Assembly: GCF_963678635.1 (NCBI RefSeq)
Contig: NC_087069.1
Coordinates: 15,164,660-15,228,659 of the forward strand
Length of the DNA stretch: 64,000 nt
Source: Symsagittifera roscoffensis
Lineage: Eukaryota; Xenacoelomorpha; Acoela; Convolutidae
Direction: 5' to 3'
Positions 1-11,088 of this stretch are shown here, piece after piece. Within the stretch, counting starts at the first letter, position 1; each line of letters begins with the position of its first letter. Below the pieces are notes generated by a model. That model did not search any database. It was not told the DNA's origin and was given only the letters and a program-made list of their open reading frames with translations. A program made the translations under genes and the position numbers.

Positions 1-100
1 CATACCTTATGATGCTAGTTATAGCGAAAAAAAGTCATATTCTAATGTAGAAAAAGTATTTAAATTAAAATTTTTAACACGAAACTTTTTTAAACACGCG

Positions 101-285
101 CGGGCTTGAACACGCGCGATGAGTTTAGGAGCAGGGAGTTAACACTGTAAATTTTAGTTCGAAAATATTTTTGGTTTTTTCTTTAAAACGTACATGTCTA
201 AATTGAAATTATGACTCACAAACTTCCAGACAAATGAAATTAAAACTAATTATGTATGTGAATTATTGTAAATAACATTTGTTAA
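101..285 (+). repeat. 5' pseudo-LTR of the Penelope-like element
   Basis: It starts with cgggcttgaacacgcgcgat and ends near gtgaattattgtaaata. It matches 3269-3556, but the right copy holds about 90 extra bases near its end. Confidence 0.8.
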
Positions 286-570
286 TTGATCTATTATTGT
301 CATTTAGATTAGTTTATTGTAAAAATCCTGACGATTCACATAGTTGCGAAAACGTTTGCAATTTACTTTTTAGCAAAACTTTCTTCAATTTTACTTGTAA
401 ATTTGTGACAAAGCAAAAACGAAGAGCTTAAAATTTCAACTGTTTTCCCATTAAAAGACCAGTATGAAAATTTTAATGATTTTCAATAATGTATAGGGAA
501 ATTTTATAGCGTTTTTTATCGATACGTAGAATATGGCCGATTTTTATTTGACTTATCCTTTAATAACAAC
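286..570 (+). other. Leader of the Penelope-like element
   Basis: This is AT-rich non-coding sequence between the pseudo-LTR and the first ORF. Bases 290-360 recur at about 27,155-27,225, which marks the latter as a fragment of the same family. I see no other signal. Confidence 0.5.
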
Positions 571-1090
571 TTGCTGAACCAAGGAAACACCCTTCGACGA
601 TTACTAGAATACAGTCCCTTGAAGGAGAAAAAAGTCGTTGTGTGGCATGACGTGGTGAACAACACCATTAGCAGCCACAGAACAAACAACTATCGCCCAG
701 CCGGTGTCGAGGAGCTGACAAACTCTTTGAAGTCGAAGAAGCAGCAGATATTGGCGATCGTCTATCGCAGAAGGGGAGGAACGCCCGACTTGTTTAAACA
801 GCTCGACCTGTTTAATTGCTCATTATTCCAGCAACAAAACGGCTACTCTTAAAGAGCAAGCAAAAAGACACGGAGCAGCTCAAAGAATATTCTAAGCTGC
901 ACCAGAGTGCTGAATTGGAGCTGAAATCTCTGCGATTGGTAGTGGCACACAAAGAAAGGCTGTCAGAATTGGTTGGCAATATCAGGGGTGAACATCAGAG
1001 ACCATCACATACAAGGAGGAAGGCGAACGCAAGACGTGAGCAGAAGCTGAAGGCAGAGGAAGTGTCTGCGCTTCAAAGACAGGGGTGAGA
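571..1090 (+). pseudogene. ORF1-like region of the Penelope-like element
   Basis: The first 90 codons read VVVWHDVVNNTISSH and then IVYRRRGGTPDLF, a well-formed protein pattern whose family I do not recognise with confidence. The following stretch is a lysine- and glutamate-rich helical segment (KERLSELVG, ANARREQKLKAEE), probably a coiled coil. Position and orientation place both upstream of the RT, where other retroelements carry an accessory or nucleic-acid-binding protein. Decayed. Confidence 0.45.
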
Positions 1091-1306
1091 AGAGCAGGAT
1101 TTGTTTTGCTTTGTGCCTTGTGAGTTTCATTACTCGTGGCCTGCAAAACAATGACCACAGTACTTTTGCCTGCTGTTTGGCTCAGATAAATGTTCAGATA
1201 AATTCCAAGTTCGATAAAGAAAACGAACTTGGAAAATTGTGTTAGACTATTTAAAATTCTTTAAAAAATTTCAAGTATCTGTACATAGACTGAAGTTTCT
1301 GAGAAA

Positions 1307-2115
1307 ATGTCTGAAAATCTATCTAATACCGGTTTTTCTAAGTTTAGGGTCTCCGAGAACGGGGTTTTTTCGGACCAAGCTGTGCATGGTTTTCAATTAA
1401 AACTACTAAGGACTGAAACTTCAAGGGCAAATGAGGACAGGAAAAGGTACGAGGAGATGGTAATGAAGGCAAGATCACTGGTGCAAAAAGAAATCGACGA
1501 ACAGTGGTGGGCATCCATTTTCCGCTTCGTGAGGCGTCAAGTTGAGGCAAGCTTAAAGACAACATCAGAAAACCATAGAAAAAAGTTATAAAAACTGTCC
1601 GGGAGACAAGATAAACCTCTTGGGGGGAGAAATGAGCAATCAGTTAAGGTGCTTGATAATATTGAACTGCCTGGATGGGTACATGAAGTGCTATTAAGGG
1701 GCCCGAAGCATCACATTAGAGACAAATTTATTGAAACGCACTTTTTGGCTAATATCAACATTTTCCTCCTCTCACAATTGAAAAAATCAAAAATCATCTG
1801 GTGAAACTTTATGTGAAATAGAAGCCGCGGCAAAGGCATATGCAAAAAACGTAAGGCGTACCCCAAGAGACAAAGCCGTTGAAAAAACGAAAAAATTTCT
1901 CGAAGATAATGGATTCTTGGATGTGCCTTTTGATAAGGGGGATGGTTTTTGCATAATGAGGAAACAAACGTATGGATCAAAGCTGGAATCTTTGTTGCAA
2001 ACGGCTCAGTTTTTGAAAAAAGATCCCACCACTGATGAGGTTATACTGAAAATTGAGTAGGAACTTAACGAAGAAATACTAGCCATGAACAAAAGAGACG
2101 AGATAAGTTATCAGT
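1307..2115 (+). pseudogene. RT N-terminal region, Penelope type
   Basis: The translated pieces resemble the conserved stretch before the RT fingers in Penelope-like proteins: a SxRQxxPL box, a GPKHxIRDKFxEtHFLA block, and then a block ending FLDVPFDKGDGFCIM, where VPFDKGxGxC/IM is a recognisable landmark. It lies in the same orientation as the RT and GIY-YIG pieces downstream. Decayed. Confidence 0.65.
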
Positions 2116-2207
2116 AATATTCTAAGACTGTAATTCTGGCAAACTTATGGCTCAAAGAGTACGAGTTTGCTCTAAGACAAGAAATGCTGGTGGGAACGGA
2201 AATGCAG

Positions 2208-2395
2208 CAAATTAATGACAAAAACGGTTTGTGCCCATGTTACAGCAGGAAAGTCACATAGAGATCGAAGGGGGTTGAATGCGAGAGTTGCCGAAACTGG
2301 TATCATCTAAAATGTGGAAAAAAAATTTCCGATGACGTATACGCATCAATAACTGAGCTAGTCTGGTACTGTGAAAGCTGCTGCCGCGCTAAAAA
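2208..2395 (+). pseudogene. PHD-like zinc finger inside the Penelope-like element
   Basis: The cysteines and histidine are spaced CPC..., VECESC, WYHLKC, VWYCESCC, which fits the C4HC3 pattern of a PHD finger. It lies between the RT N-terminal block and the YVND piece. PHD fingers bind histone tails. In a retroelement this would be a chromatin-targeting module, which is inference. Confidence 0.6.
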
Positions 2396-2417
2396 CAAGG
2401 AGAAGGATACTCCCCAG

Positions 2418-2750
2418 ATGAAATTGTTCCTCAGGTATGTGAATGACATTGTTAGAACAGTCAGAGGGGAGCCGAGTTGTCTTCTCGATGCCGCCAGTTC
2501 TCCTCATCCAAATCTGCAGTTCACTCTAGAGGAAACTAACTTGGAGGGGAATTTGCCGCTCCTGGATTTGAACATAAATTTATCGCAGGGTAGGGGTGTA
2601 ACTTGCAGTTGTTATCAAAAACCAACAGATAAAGGGACTATACTGAACTATAGAAGCGGCGCCTCAACTCAGTATAAGTTTTTAGGAGTACATCCAGCTG
2701 GGAGCAATATGATAAGGCTATGGAAACTAATAGGGCGCAATGGCTGACAA
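2418..2750 (+). pseudogene. Penelope-type reverse transcriptase, palm/thumb piece
   Basis: The piece contains FLRYVNDIV, matching the YVDD catalytic box of Penelope RTs, then FTLEE...LPLLDLNI and YQKPTDKGTILNY, which match the family's FT.E....LPFLD and RKPT..G.YL blocks. Those blocks distinguish Penelope-like RT from LINE and LTR RTs. The upstream fingers region cannot be seen. Confidence 0.75.
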
Positions 2751-3019
2751 ATCAGTACCCTGAAAATTAGTCCACAAAGGTGGCTTCAGACGCCCCGTGC
2801 AAAATTATCGAGGGTAAGGGCAAGCCCCTGGATAGTGAGAGGTGTTTGTCAACTCAATCACCAAAGGATGTGAAGCCCCCAATTCTGATGGTGCAATATA
2901 GAGTTAACCAAAGGCAAGGCTTTGGCAACAGGTTACGAAAACTAACTAACGTTTAAGTGGTTTTCACCACAAGAAAACTAGAATCATCTTTACCATCACT
3001 AAAGTTAGCATTTTTAATG

Positions 3020-3325
3020 ACCTCAAGTCAAGAGTGGTTTATAAACTTTCATGTAGTGGATGCACTTCCACTCATGTCGGACAAACTTTTCGACTTTTGA
3101 CCACTAGAATTGAGGGACATTAGAAAGCAGACTCGCCGGTAGGCCTCCACCTTCAGCAATGCCAACTTGAGGGAAATAGCGCAAGTCTTAGTTGGGAAAG
3201 TATAGATAGGTCAAACAACCAAACAAAATAGTTAACACTAGAGGCAATACATATCAGGAAAGAGAAACCGGGCTTGAACACGCGCGATGTGTTTAGGAGC
3301 TGGGAGTTAACACTGAAAATTTAGT
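3020..3325 (+). pseudogene. GIY-YIG endonuclease of the Penelope-like element
   Basis: The piece reads VVYKLSCSGCTSTHVGQT..LL.TRI.GH, then KADSPVG, and ends LEAIHIRKEKPGLNTRD..R. This is the Penelope-associated GIY-YIG domain with its characteristic cysteine pair and C-terminal NTRD tail, which runs into the pseudo-LTR. The domain nicks target DNA to prime reverse transcription. Decayed. Confidence 0.75.
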
Positions 3326-3556
3326 CCCAAAATATTTTTGGTTTTTATTTAAAACGTACATGTCTAAATCGAAATTATAACTCAAAAACTTCCAGACCAT
3401 TTCTTGTGAAACTGTTTAAATAATTTTAGAGGTTAAAAGTATTTTAATCTTAATAGTAATTTAGAGGTCAACTGTGATTGGCTACTTTTTTAACATGATG
3501 GTTTAGAACCAAAATGTATGTGAATTATTGTAAATAGAATTTGTAAATAAAAAAAA
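3269..3556 (+). repeat. 3' pseudo-LTR of the Penelope-like element
   Basis: It repeats 101-285 in direct orientation and then runs into an A-rich tract near 3550, the likely 3' end. Confidence 0.8.
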
Positions 3557-3599
3557 ACACTTTAATTGCACATCGAAATTAATTTCAAAACACAAGTGT

Positions 3600-4650
3600 A
3601 TGTCAAATGTTTTCTGTTTTTTTTCCTATCAGTTCATAAAAATATTATAACATTATTAGATACACATAGTTACAATAACAATAAACAAAACAAACTCGAT
3701 TACAATTATCGATGATTACTTTTCACCTGAGAGCTTCAAGGTGGTTGATAAATAAATGTTATTATATAAACTTGAAGCTTTTCCATGAAACTTTGCCATG
3801 AGTTGCCACAGAGGGGTCTTCTTTAAATAAGAATAAATAATAATTTTTGAATTTTATCTTTGCTTTTCTGTATGTTACTATGTCTTTAAAGTTGACTTTA
3901 TCATCTGTTAGTTTGTTCCAGATTATGACGGACTTTTTAAAGAAGGAATTTTCTATGTATTGCCCATTGTATCTGTCGCCGAAATATGATTTTTTGTTTC
4001 TTGTATTAATATCTATTTGGTGGTTATCATACTCAATGTTTTAATAGGCTGGCAATAATTGATGTTGTATTTTCTAAAAGTGACATAATATTTTATAGTC
4101 CAGAAACATTGTAACTGGTAGTATATTGTGTTTTAGCTTCAAGTCTGAAGATGAGTCGTATTTTGCACGATCGCAGCAAGTTTTTACTGCCCAGCTTAAC
4201 TGTTTTTCCAGAGATATCATTAGGTTAGCGGATATTCCATTTAAAAGAATTGCTGGGTAATGCAAATGACTAATTACCAGTGCATGCATTATCAAGAGTC
4301 TTGTTTTCACTGGCAATGGCTTTTTGATTGAAGTGTTTTTATTCCGCATGCCATTTTCCTGAGAATAATTTTGATTTCATCGTGGAATGTGAGAAACTGA
4401 TCTAAAGTTACTCCTAGGTATTTAACTACTCCTAGGTATTTAACATTGGTTTTTTCCCCAATTATTTTATCATCTAGAGTTATAGTGTACTTTTCATCCT
4501 TTTTCCTTGAATGTTTTTTGCTGAAAACGATGAGTTCTGTTTTTTTTGCATTCAATTGAAGTGAGTGTTCTAAAAAATAATTTGACAATAGACTGCAATT
4601 GGCTTCGAGTGCTTTAATAGCTTTTTGTGGATCGTTATTTTCACAGAATA
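3600..4650 (-). pseudogene. LINE reverse transcriptase, C-terminal half
   Basis: On the minus strand, 4650 to about 4307 encodes FCENNDPQKAI, LQLNAKKTELIVFSKKHS and KYLGVTLDQFLTFHDEI, the classic region after the ADD box of Jockey/CR1-type RTs. It continues through HALVISHLHYP and a tail with NTRNKKSYFGDRYNGQY and IIWNKL down to about 3,780. A short in-frame duplication (KYLGV twice) is present, and the frame changes more than once, so it is dead. The upstream half is at 26,929-27,139, separated by the giant element. The 3' end is uncertain; TG-rich sequence near 3,670-3,700 may be its tail. Confidence 0.85.
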
Positions 4651-5545
4651 TGTGCCAGTCGGTCATATCTGGAAGTTTGACCTTGAGGTACACAAAAATA
4701 CGTGATTTTGGAGTGAAGTTTTATTTTTCAAAAATTCGAATGGAACCTTTCATGCTCAGTTTTCTCGCAACAACTGAAAACACAAAGTGAAAAATCAGAA
4801 CGACCGAATTTACAATTGCGGGAAAATACTTAAGAAAACAGCAAGAAATTGCTATTCGCAATTTCCAGATCAAAATAAGACACGAGTAGAGCCGTCTTAT
4901 CCTGAAATAGGAGGCGAGATAATCACGAGAGAAGAGAGCAATTATTCAAACTGGACCAGAGTGAACCTTCAACGGAAAGGTGGACAGCTGGAGTGTCCCA
5001 ATGGTTCAGACTAAAACTTCAATTCTAGAGTCTAAACTTCTTTCTGTTATTAAAACTGATTAGTATTGAACTTATCAAGTTATCTTATTTAATTCTCGAG
5101 TTGCTCATCAATTTAATTACTCCTTGTACTCTAGTGCGTCGACATGTGAGTTCCAAATTTAGTTTTCTCGAGTGTGTTTTATGATTGTTATGTTGAGATA
5201 AGGCGAGTTTTAGGTTAATCCATCTGAAATGGATCAAAGTTCCACTGTCCAATAAAAAGTAACTTAACGGATTGTTCCGACCCTGATTTTAACGGCGGTC
5301 GTGTATTTTGGGTATCTCGAGACCTAATTATGGGGACGTTCTTATTTTCTAGAGTGGGGGGATATTTTGGTAGTAGCCTTCAAGCTGTAACGGGTTCTAG
5401 TCTCATGTCGCAAGCGAACCGAATTGGCTCCGACCGTTCTTGAGGTAGAAAAACACAAGAGATAGTGTCCCTGACTCTTGAGCCAATGGTTATAGGGCCT
5501 GTTTTTCTTAAGCCTCATATGTGACTGAAGTAGGCGACTGTTACA
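4651..5545 (+). repeat. Left end repeat of the giant element
   Basis: It begins TGTGCCAGTCGG and ends TTACA, so it has TG...CA borders like an LTR. Its reverse complement lies at 25613-26516. Its first 202 bases recur in direct orientation at 26727-26928. The left border abuts LINE sequence. Confidence 0.85.
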
Positions 5546-7080
5546 TAGTATTTTTATGGCGCTGCTGGGTGTTTTTACGATATCATGACCACGGAGTCGA
5601 ACCCACTTGACACAGCTCCGGGCTGCATGTCCATTATAGAGTACCGGTGGTACGGTTCAGCGGGAACGTGTAAACCTTCCGGTTGTACCGTGATAGCTTT
5701 TTAAGAAAACTTGAGAAAACTTCCTGGTACGCTCTCCGAACGAGGCCTAGCTAACCGAGTAAGGGGGGGGGGGGTGACTAGGGGGACAAAAACACGAGTA
5801 AAAAGACAAAAAGTGAAGCAAAAACAAGAAAAAACATAGAAAAAGGAACAAAAAACCATAAAACAAAAAAGACAGTGACTTTGATACCAGATCATTTGGA
5901 TCAAACCTTTATATTAATTAAATAGTATACCCATACTGTTTTATAAGACCGATCGTTTCGATCAATCTAGCAATCTAAACCAGTGACTTCAATAAGGTGC
6001 CCGAGTGGGGGGCGTTGTTAAGGGTTTTCAGATAGATTGCAACCTAGCCAGACCACTAGGAGACTTAACTGGAAAGGGTGACCAGCCGAGTGGGAAAGTG
6101 GTTCAGAGGGACTGAGCTGAACCGCTAGGAAACTTGACTGGAAGAGGTGACCAGCCAAGTGGGAAGGTGGCGCTGCTGTCAAGTGCAGTCACGTCAACGG
6201 AGACAACCAGCACGGGATCACAACAAGAGGACGCACAGGGGAGTTCTCAAGTTGGGCAAACGGGTATCGTTAAAATCCACATTACATTATAGGAGATAAG
6301 TGTAAAGTTGGATAAGCGGAGCCCCATTGTTTTGAGGAAGTTTTTACACAAGCAGGCCTGGAAACAGGTCTACGGTTTTCTCTCGAGAGGTTTAGCACCC
6401 GGCGCTTAAGGGATTTTTCGGCTTAAGAGGGGGGCTAAAGAGGGAGGAGGTTAGAAGGGGGGCTGGTTAGGTTCGAGGTTAGCGGTTATAAATTATAAAA
6501 AGGGGGGGACACATTAGAGTAACTAATTGTTCGGCATCGTCGATTTAGTTACATTAGATACTTACACGCGTTGGTTAGAAGAAGCGGATATCCAAGTTTA
6601 ACATCAGGTTAAGGTAGGTACCCTGGTCGGATTGGTAGGGGGGAACGGACATAGACAGTTTTTGTGATACCCCATAAGATCGCTAGCAGGGGGGAGGAAA
6701 ACGCGTGGCAATCGGGTACCAGACATTTTTTCAGACAAAGATTGACATCTGTCAACCTTGATTTTTAGGTGAATTCATCTCTCTGTTTTTGAAATTTTTC
6801 CTGTTTAAAATTTTACGTTTTGGTGGAAATTTGTTGTTGGTATTTTAACGAACAGGTGATCACAAGATACCTGCGGGGAATTTAGGGTTTCAAATAGCCT
6901 GAAACATCGAGAGGGAGATAAATACTGGGGGGTTATTATTTGGGTTTTGGCCATTAAGATAGGGATTTTGGGAAAACTTTTATTAGAGCTCAAGTGGTGG
7001 TAAAAGGTACAGTGGTTCAAGAGTCCCTACAACGAAGAAGAAGAGATCCGATATCCAGACACTCAGCGACAAGCCTTGGG
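5546..7080 (+). other. Non-coding leader of the giant element
   Basis: About 1.5 kb without a credible gene. It holds a poly-G run near 5,763, a tRNA T-arm-like string (gagtcgaaccc) near 5,596, a TATA-like tataaattataaaaagg at about 6,488, and several CTCGAG or TCAAG words that recur through the element. A primer-binding site could lie just inside the repeat (tggcgctgctggg near 5,557), but no complementary tRNA can be shown here. Confidence 0.4.
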
Positions 7081-7084
7081 ACAG

Positions 7085-7625
7085 TACCGAAGAAGTCATG
7101 GGACATTGCAGTCTGGGGACAGTCTTGGAGCAACACGGTCTTGGGACAGTCTCGGGACAGAGCAGTCTTGGGACAGTCTTGGGACAGTCTTGGACCAGAG
7201 CAGTCTTGCTACGAAACAGTCTTGGGACACTAGTCTTAGGACAGTAGTCTTGGGACAGTGGTCTTGGGACAGTAGTCTTGGGACAGTGGTCTTGGGACAG
7301 TGGTCTTGGGACACTAGTCTTGAGACAGTAGTCTTGGGAGAGTGGTCTTGGGACAGTAGTCTTGGGACACTAGTCTTGGGACAGTAGTCTTGGGACAGTA
7401 GTCTTGGGACAGTAGTCTTGGGACAGTGGTCTTGGGACACTAGTCTTGGGACAGTAGTCTTGGGACAGTGGTCTTGGGACACTAGCCTTGGGACAGTAGT
7501 CTTGGGACAGTAGTCTTAGAGCAAGGGTCTTGGGACAGTGGTCTTGGGACAATAGTCCTGGGACACTAACAAGAAGTACTGGGACAACACTGAATAGTCT
7601 TGGGACAGTAGAGAGGAAGTCTTGG
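7085..7625 (+). repeat. 15-bp minisatellite in the giant element
   Basis: About 30 copies of a 15-base unit of the form gtcttgggacagtag, with variants ending tg or ctag. Open frames exist on both strands only because the unit length is a multiple of three. It lies directly upstream of gag. Confidence 0.95.
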
Positions 7626-7866
7626 AACAGTATAAAAAAAGGGGGTGACGGTACTAAAAGAGTACTAGGACAGGTTGAAGTAACCAATTGCAAAATCAAA
7701 CTTTCTATCAAATCCAAACATATAGAATTTTCAAAAGCTCATGAAAAGTTGTTTTTAGCAAATTGTAAGTTTCTTTTTATAAAATTTTTTCAAAAGAGGT
7801 TTTAACCTTAGAGTAGAATTTTGTAGATAGTAATACTGTAAATAGGAACAATTGTAAATAAAAATA

Positions 7867-9973
7867 ATGAGGCGGAGCAGGGTACCGGTAGCTGAAAAAA
7901 GACCTACCGAAGCGAAGACAAAGTATAACTCGTCGCTACGTAAAACAACATCAATGGGTCCGAAGGTAACAAAGAAGAAATTTTCAGTTAGTATGGTCAA
8001 CACGAAGAGTACTACGGAGAACAGAGCAAAAGAGGGCACGGAAGGGGAACGAGTAGAACCCAACATCGAGATTGAACTAGAGACACCGGATCAAAGTGTG
8101 GATGAAGTGGGAAAAAAAACGACAGAGTCAACTCCGATGCCCAATGCGGAAGAAACTATACCGAAGCCCATGGAGTTCTCACCAATAGACAACGTGGAAG
8201 ACACAACAGGCAACACGCCAGAGACGGTGAAGGATGAGTCTCAAGCAAAGAGAACGTCTTTTACTGAAAGATTGGCGATGATGGTCGGAATGAAATCGAG
8301 GGACGCAGCAGTGGAGGAGAAGAAAGCCGAGAAAAGCAAAACATTCGGAACAGTATCCACGAGAACGACAGAGACCGACCAAAACGAGGATCAGAAAAAA
8401 CCGGGACCAGCGACCGACTACAGGACAACAACGGACCATGGAACAACTACTCTTGAGCTAAGCGATTTGATGGCGAAGCTAGATCATATAGACGAGAAAC
8501 TGAAGCACAGCGAAGAGGATAGAAATGTGATAAGGAAGGAAATGAGAAACAACAAACATGAGTACCTGGACAGCTATTTCCATCTAGCGAGAGCAACAGA
8601 GGAAAAGCTTCAGCAGATGTCTGACAAAGTAGACACCACTGATGGAGAACGAGACAAGAACATCAGAAAAGACATGCGAGAAATGAAACAGCGATATGAC
8701 GCAGTGAATAGCCAGTTAGGGAGTTTGGAAACGAGATTTGATACGATGAGTAGGGACCAGGCTGAGAGCTCAAGTGCGATACAGACAAAGTTAGACGCTA
8801 TCTTGAGGAATTCAACACCACAAGACAGGCCAGCGGCGGAGCGGACACAAGGTAATAGAGTTGACTTCGTGGAACCACAAAGGAACAAACGACAGTCAAC
8901 ACCGTTACCAGTACAACGGCAGGCTGCGAGTACTGCACCGGTGGGGGCCAAGACGATTATAAAAAGTGGAACAGCGAACAGAACAAGTGGTCCAGGAGAC
9001 TCCACGACTCACAACAACATGGGACCGGATGCCATGACATGGGCAAGCACCTGGGAAACGATGAACAGGACACTAGAAGCCTTCGCTACAAGGAACACCG
9101 ACTCGAGTGACAGAGGAAGCAACAAATCCAGGAAAACTTTCAAGAAACCAAAAGAATTCAAAGATGATTCAGACGGATGCATTGAAACTTGGTGAGAGAG
9201 GCAACGATGAGAGGCAAGCATGCACAGCGATACTGAGCAACCTGGAAGGCACGGCATTGAAATGCGTGGTTGCGAAGAAAGAAGAGGAACGCGATACAGC
9301 GGACAAAATCTTCGAAATATTCTTAAATCGATTCGGCTCAGGCATGAAGGGTCATCAAGCGATGATGCGATTTGAAAAGAGAAGGCAAAGGGACTGCGGG
9401 TCAGCTGATCATCATGTGGCGGATTGCACGACATACAAACAGGGCATGAAGAGTTTGGGATATGCACCCGATGAGGAAGATATGAGCCAGATGGAAGAAC
9501 ACGAGTTCTATAGTGGCTTGATCATCAAAATAGGTGCAAGATGCTTCTTCTGCAATCAAGAGGGGCACTTCAGGATGGACTGTCCGTTGTTTTGGGAAGC
9601 GGTTAAGAATCAGAGTCATCCAAAACCAAAGTTGGCGCTAGCAGCGGTGCAGAACCAGAGAAACAGACAAGGTGAATTTGAGACGAAAAACCTAGAAAGA
9701 CCAAGTGCGGAGCTACCGACGAAAACATTGAAAGCTGTAACACAATGTAAAAGTGCAATAGAGGCCACGGCGAAGAACGCCCTAGAAATAGATTATGAGA
9801 AGGCGGCAGCGGAGGCCATCAACAAAGTGAAACAAGACCTGGCAGCGAAAGAAATAGAACAACGGCTGAAGCAAGAAATCCAAAGACAGAAATTGAACGA
9901 AGCATTAAGTTGCCCACAAACAATACCAGAGGCTGTAGCGGGGTCGACAAAAATGGAAACTGCAACACTGTAA
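7867..9973 (+). pseudogene. Gag-like region with zinc knuckle
   Basis: The N-terminal 440 codons are highly charged and low in hydrophobics, with a probable coiled coil around codons 195-320 (repeated LDHIDEKL, RKEMRNNK, KDMREMKQRY). The downstream part has a retrotransposon-gag-like helical segment and one CCHC knuckle (CFFCNQEGHFRMDC) at about 9,544-9,585, then a lysine- and glutamine-rich helical tail. The knuckle binds RNA in packaging. Immediate position before a retropepsin supports Gag. The N-terminal extension is longer than in ordinary Gypsy Gag. Broken. Confidence 0.75.
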
Positions 9974-10155
9974 AGATGGTTACAGGGAAGCCATTCGGCA
10001 TAACAAAGATTGGGGCAAGAATAATGTCAATAATCACTGTGGGCGGCCATGAGGTAACGAGAAACTTGAGCGAACCAAGTGACCAGACAAAAATGCATAT
10101 TGATGTGTACGCAGATTACTTGAGTCGTATAAGCCCATAAACGACTTCTCGAGCA

Positions 10156-11061
10156 TTGAGGGCACTACTCACGAGATGGGGTAGCAAGTCGGTACGAGTT
10201 GATAACAGGTACACAGAAGCTTATGGTCCACATGAAGTGATGCTAAATATAGATGGGATTAACATCTATACGAAAACAATGATAACATGTGATGAAGATC
10301 TAATAGGGCAAATCTACGTGGGAAAAGAAGTGTTGAAAGTGAGATCCATTGGACACTGTGCCATGCTAGAGGAAGATGCAATGCACATCGGGACAGAGGC
10401 AGAATTGACAGCACATGTGCTTGACATAAGTGGCAAGAAGACTCAGTTACGTGGGTTACTTGATACTGGAGCGGTCTTGAGTGTCCTACCAATCGAAACT
10501 TGGGAAAGAATGGGCTTCAACAAAAATGATTTGATAGATTCAAGAATACGGTTGTCAGCTGCAAACAAAGGGGCGCTGCGGGTGTTGGGCAGAACGCCGA
10601 TAAAAGCCCTGAGTCTGGGGCAACGAAACCTGTGGATGAGCTTTCTTGTGGTAGAAAACCTAGATGAGTCTGACCAATTCATTTTAGGCAGGGACTTCAT
10701 CAGGAACTTTGATGTAGCGATTGATCTAAACAACGCAATGTTCAGGATACGGAACCCGGATAGGAGGTACACAATCAAACCGGTAAATTTAATAATGGCA
10801 AATGAGACCAAAGAACCGGTATTCTTGAGTAGGAGACTGAGGCTAAAGGCGAACGAAGCGGCGATTGTAAGCTTACGAATGAAAAATTACAATGAACTAA
10901 GTGACAACAAGCAGGTATGCATAGTCCCAAATCCAAATAGTCAAAGTGCTGCTGTTTTAGGAAGATCCTTCTCGATAACAAAGAGCGGTCTCTGCGTGAG
11001 TGTCTTGTTGAATACTCTTGACATACCAATCACGATACAGAGGGGGAGGGAACTGGGATAG
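10156..11061 (+). pseudogene. Retropepsin (aspartic protease) of the giant element
   Basis: The domain spans about 10,430-10,780: LLDTGAVLSVLP holds the DTG catalytic triad, and FILGRDFIRNFD is the conserved ILG-x-DF block near the C-terminal end of retropepsins. The family acts as a homodimer and matures Gag-Pol. About 90 codons precede it without a recognised domain and about 95 follow before RT. The order gag-PR-RT is that of Ty3/Gypsy. Confidence 0.85.
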
Positions 11062-11088
11062 GCTTTACCCGTAAAAACTCGATATGAA

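Larger units (their letters stand above)
101..3556 (+). mobile_element. Penelope-like retroelement, decayed
   Basis: The unit is flanked by a direct repeat (101-285 and 3269-3556) whose start encodes the tail of the GIY-YIG protein (PGLNTRD..R.WELTL). This is the pseudo-LTR arrangement known for Penelope-like elements. Between the repeats lie, in order, an ORF1-like region, an RT N-terminal region, a PHD-like zinc finger, a piece of RT with a YVND box and a GIY-YIG endonuclease. It is broken, with roughly ten breaks by eye, so it is old. The central RT fingers/palm part is not visible. The family call rests on the RT and GIY-YIG motifs together with the pseudo-LTRs. Confidence 0.85.

Noticed and set aside
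5556-5620. Primer-binding site or tRNA remnant just inside the left end repeat
   Set aside because: The gagtcgaaccc word resembles a tRNA T arm, but stem pairing fails and no matching tRNA can be shown.
7096-7717. Long frames on both strands reading repeated SQDHCPKTTVPRL or SLGTVVLGQWSWD
   Set aside because: They are produced by the 15-bp minisatellite, whose unit length is divisible by three.
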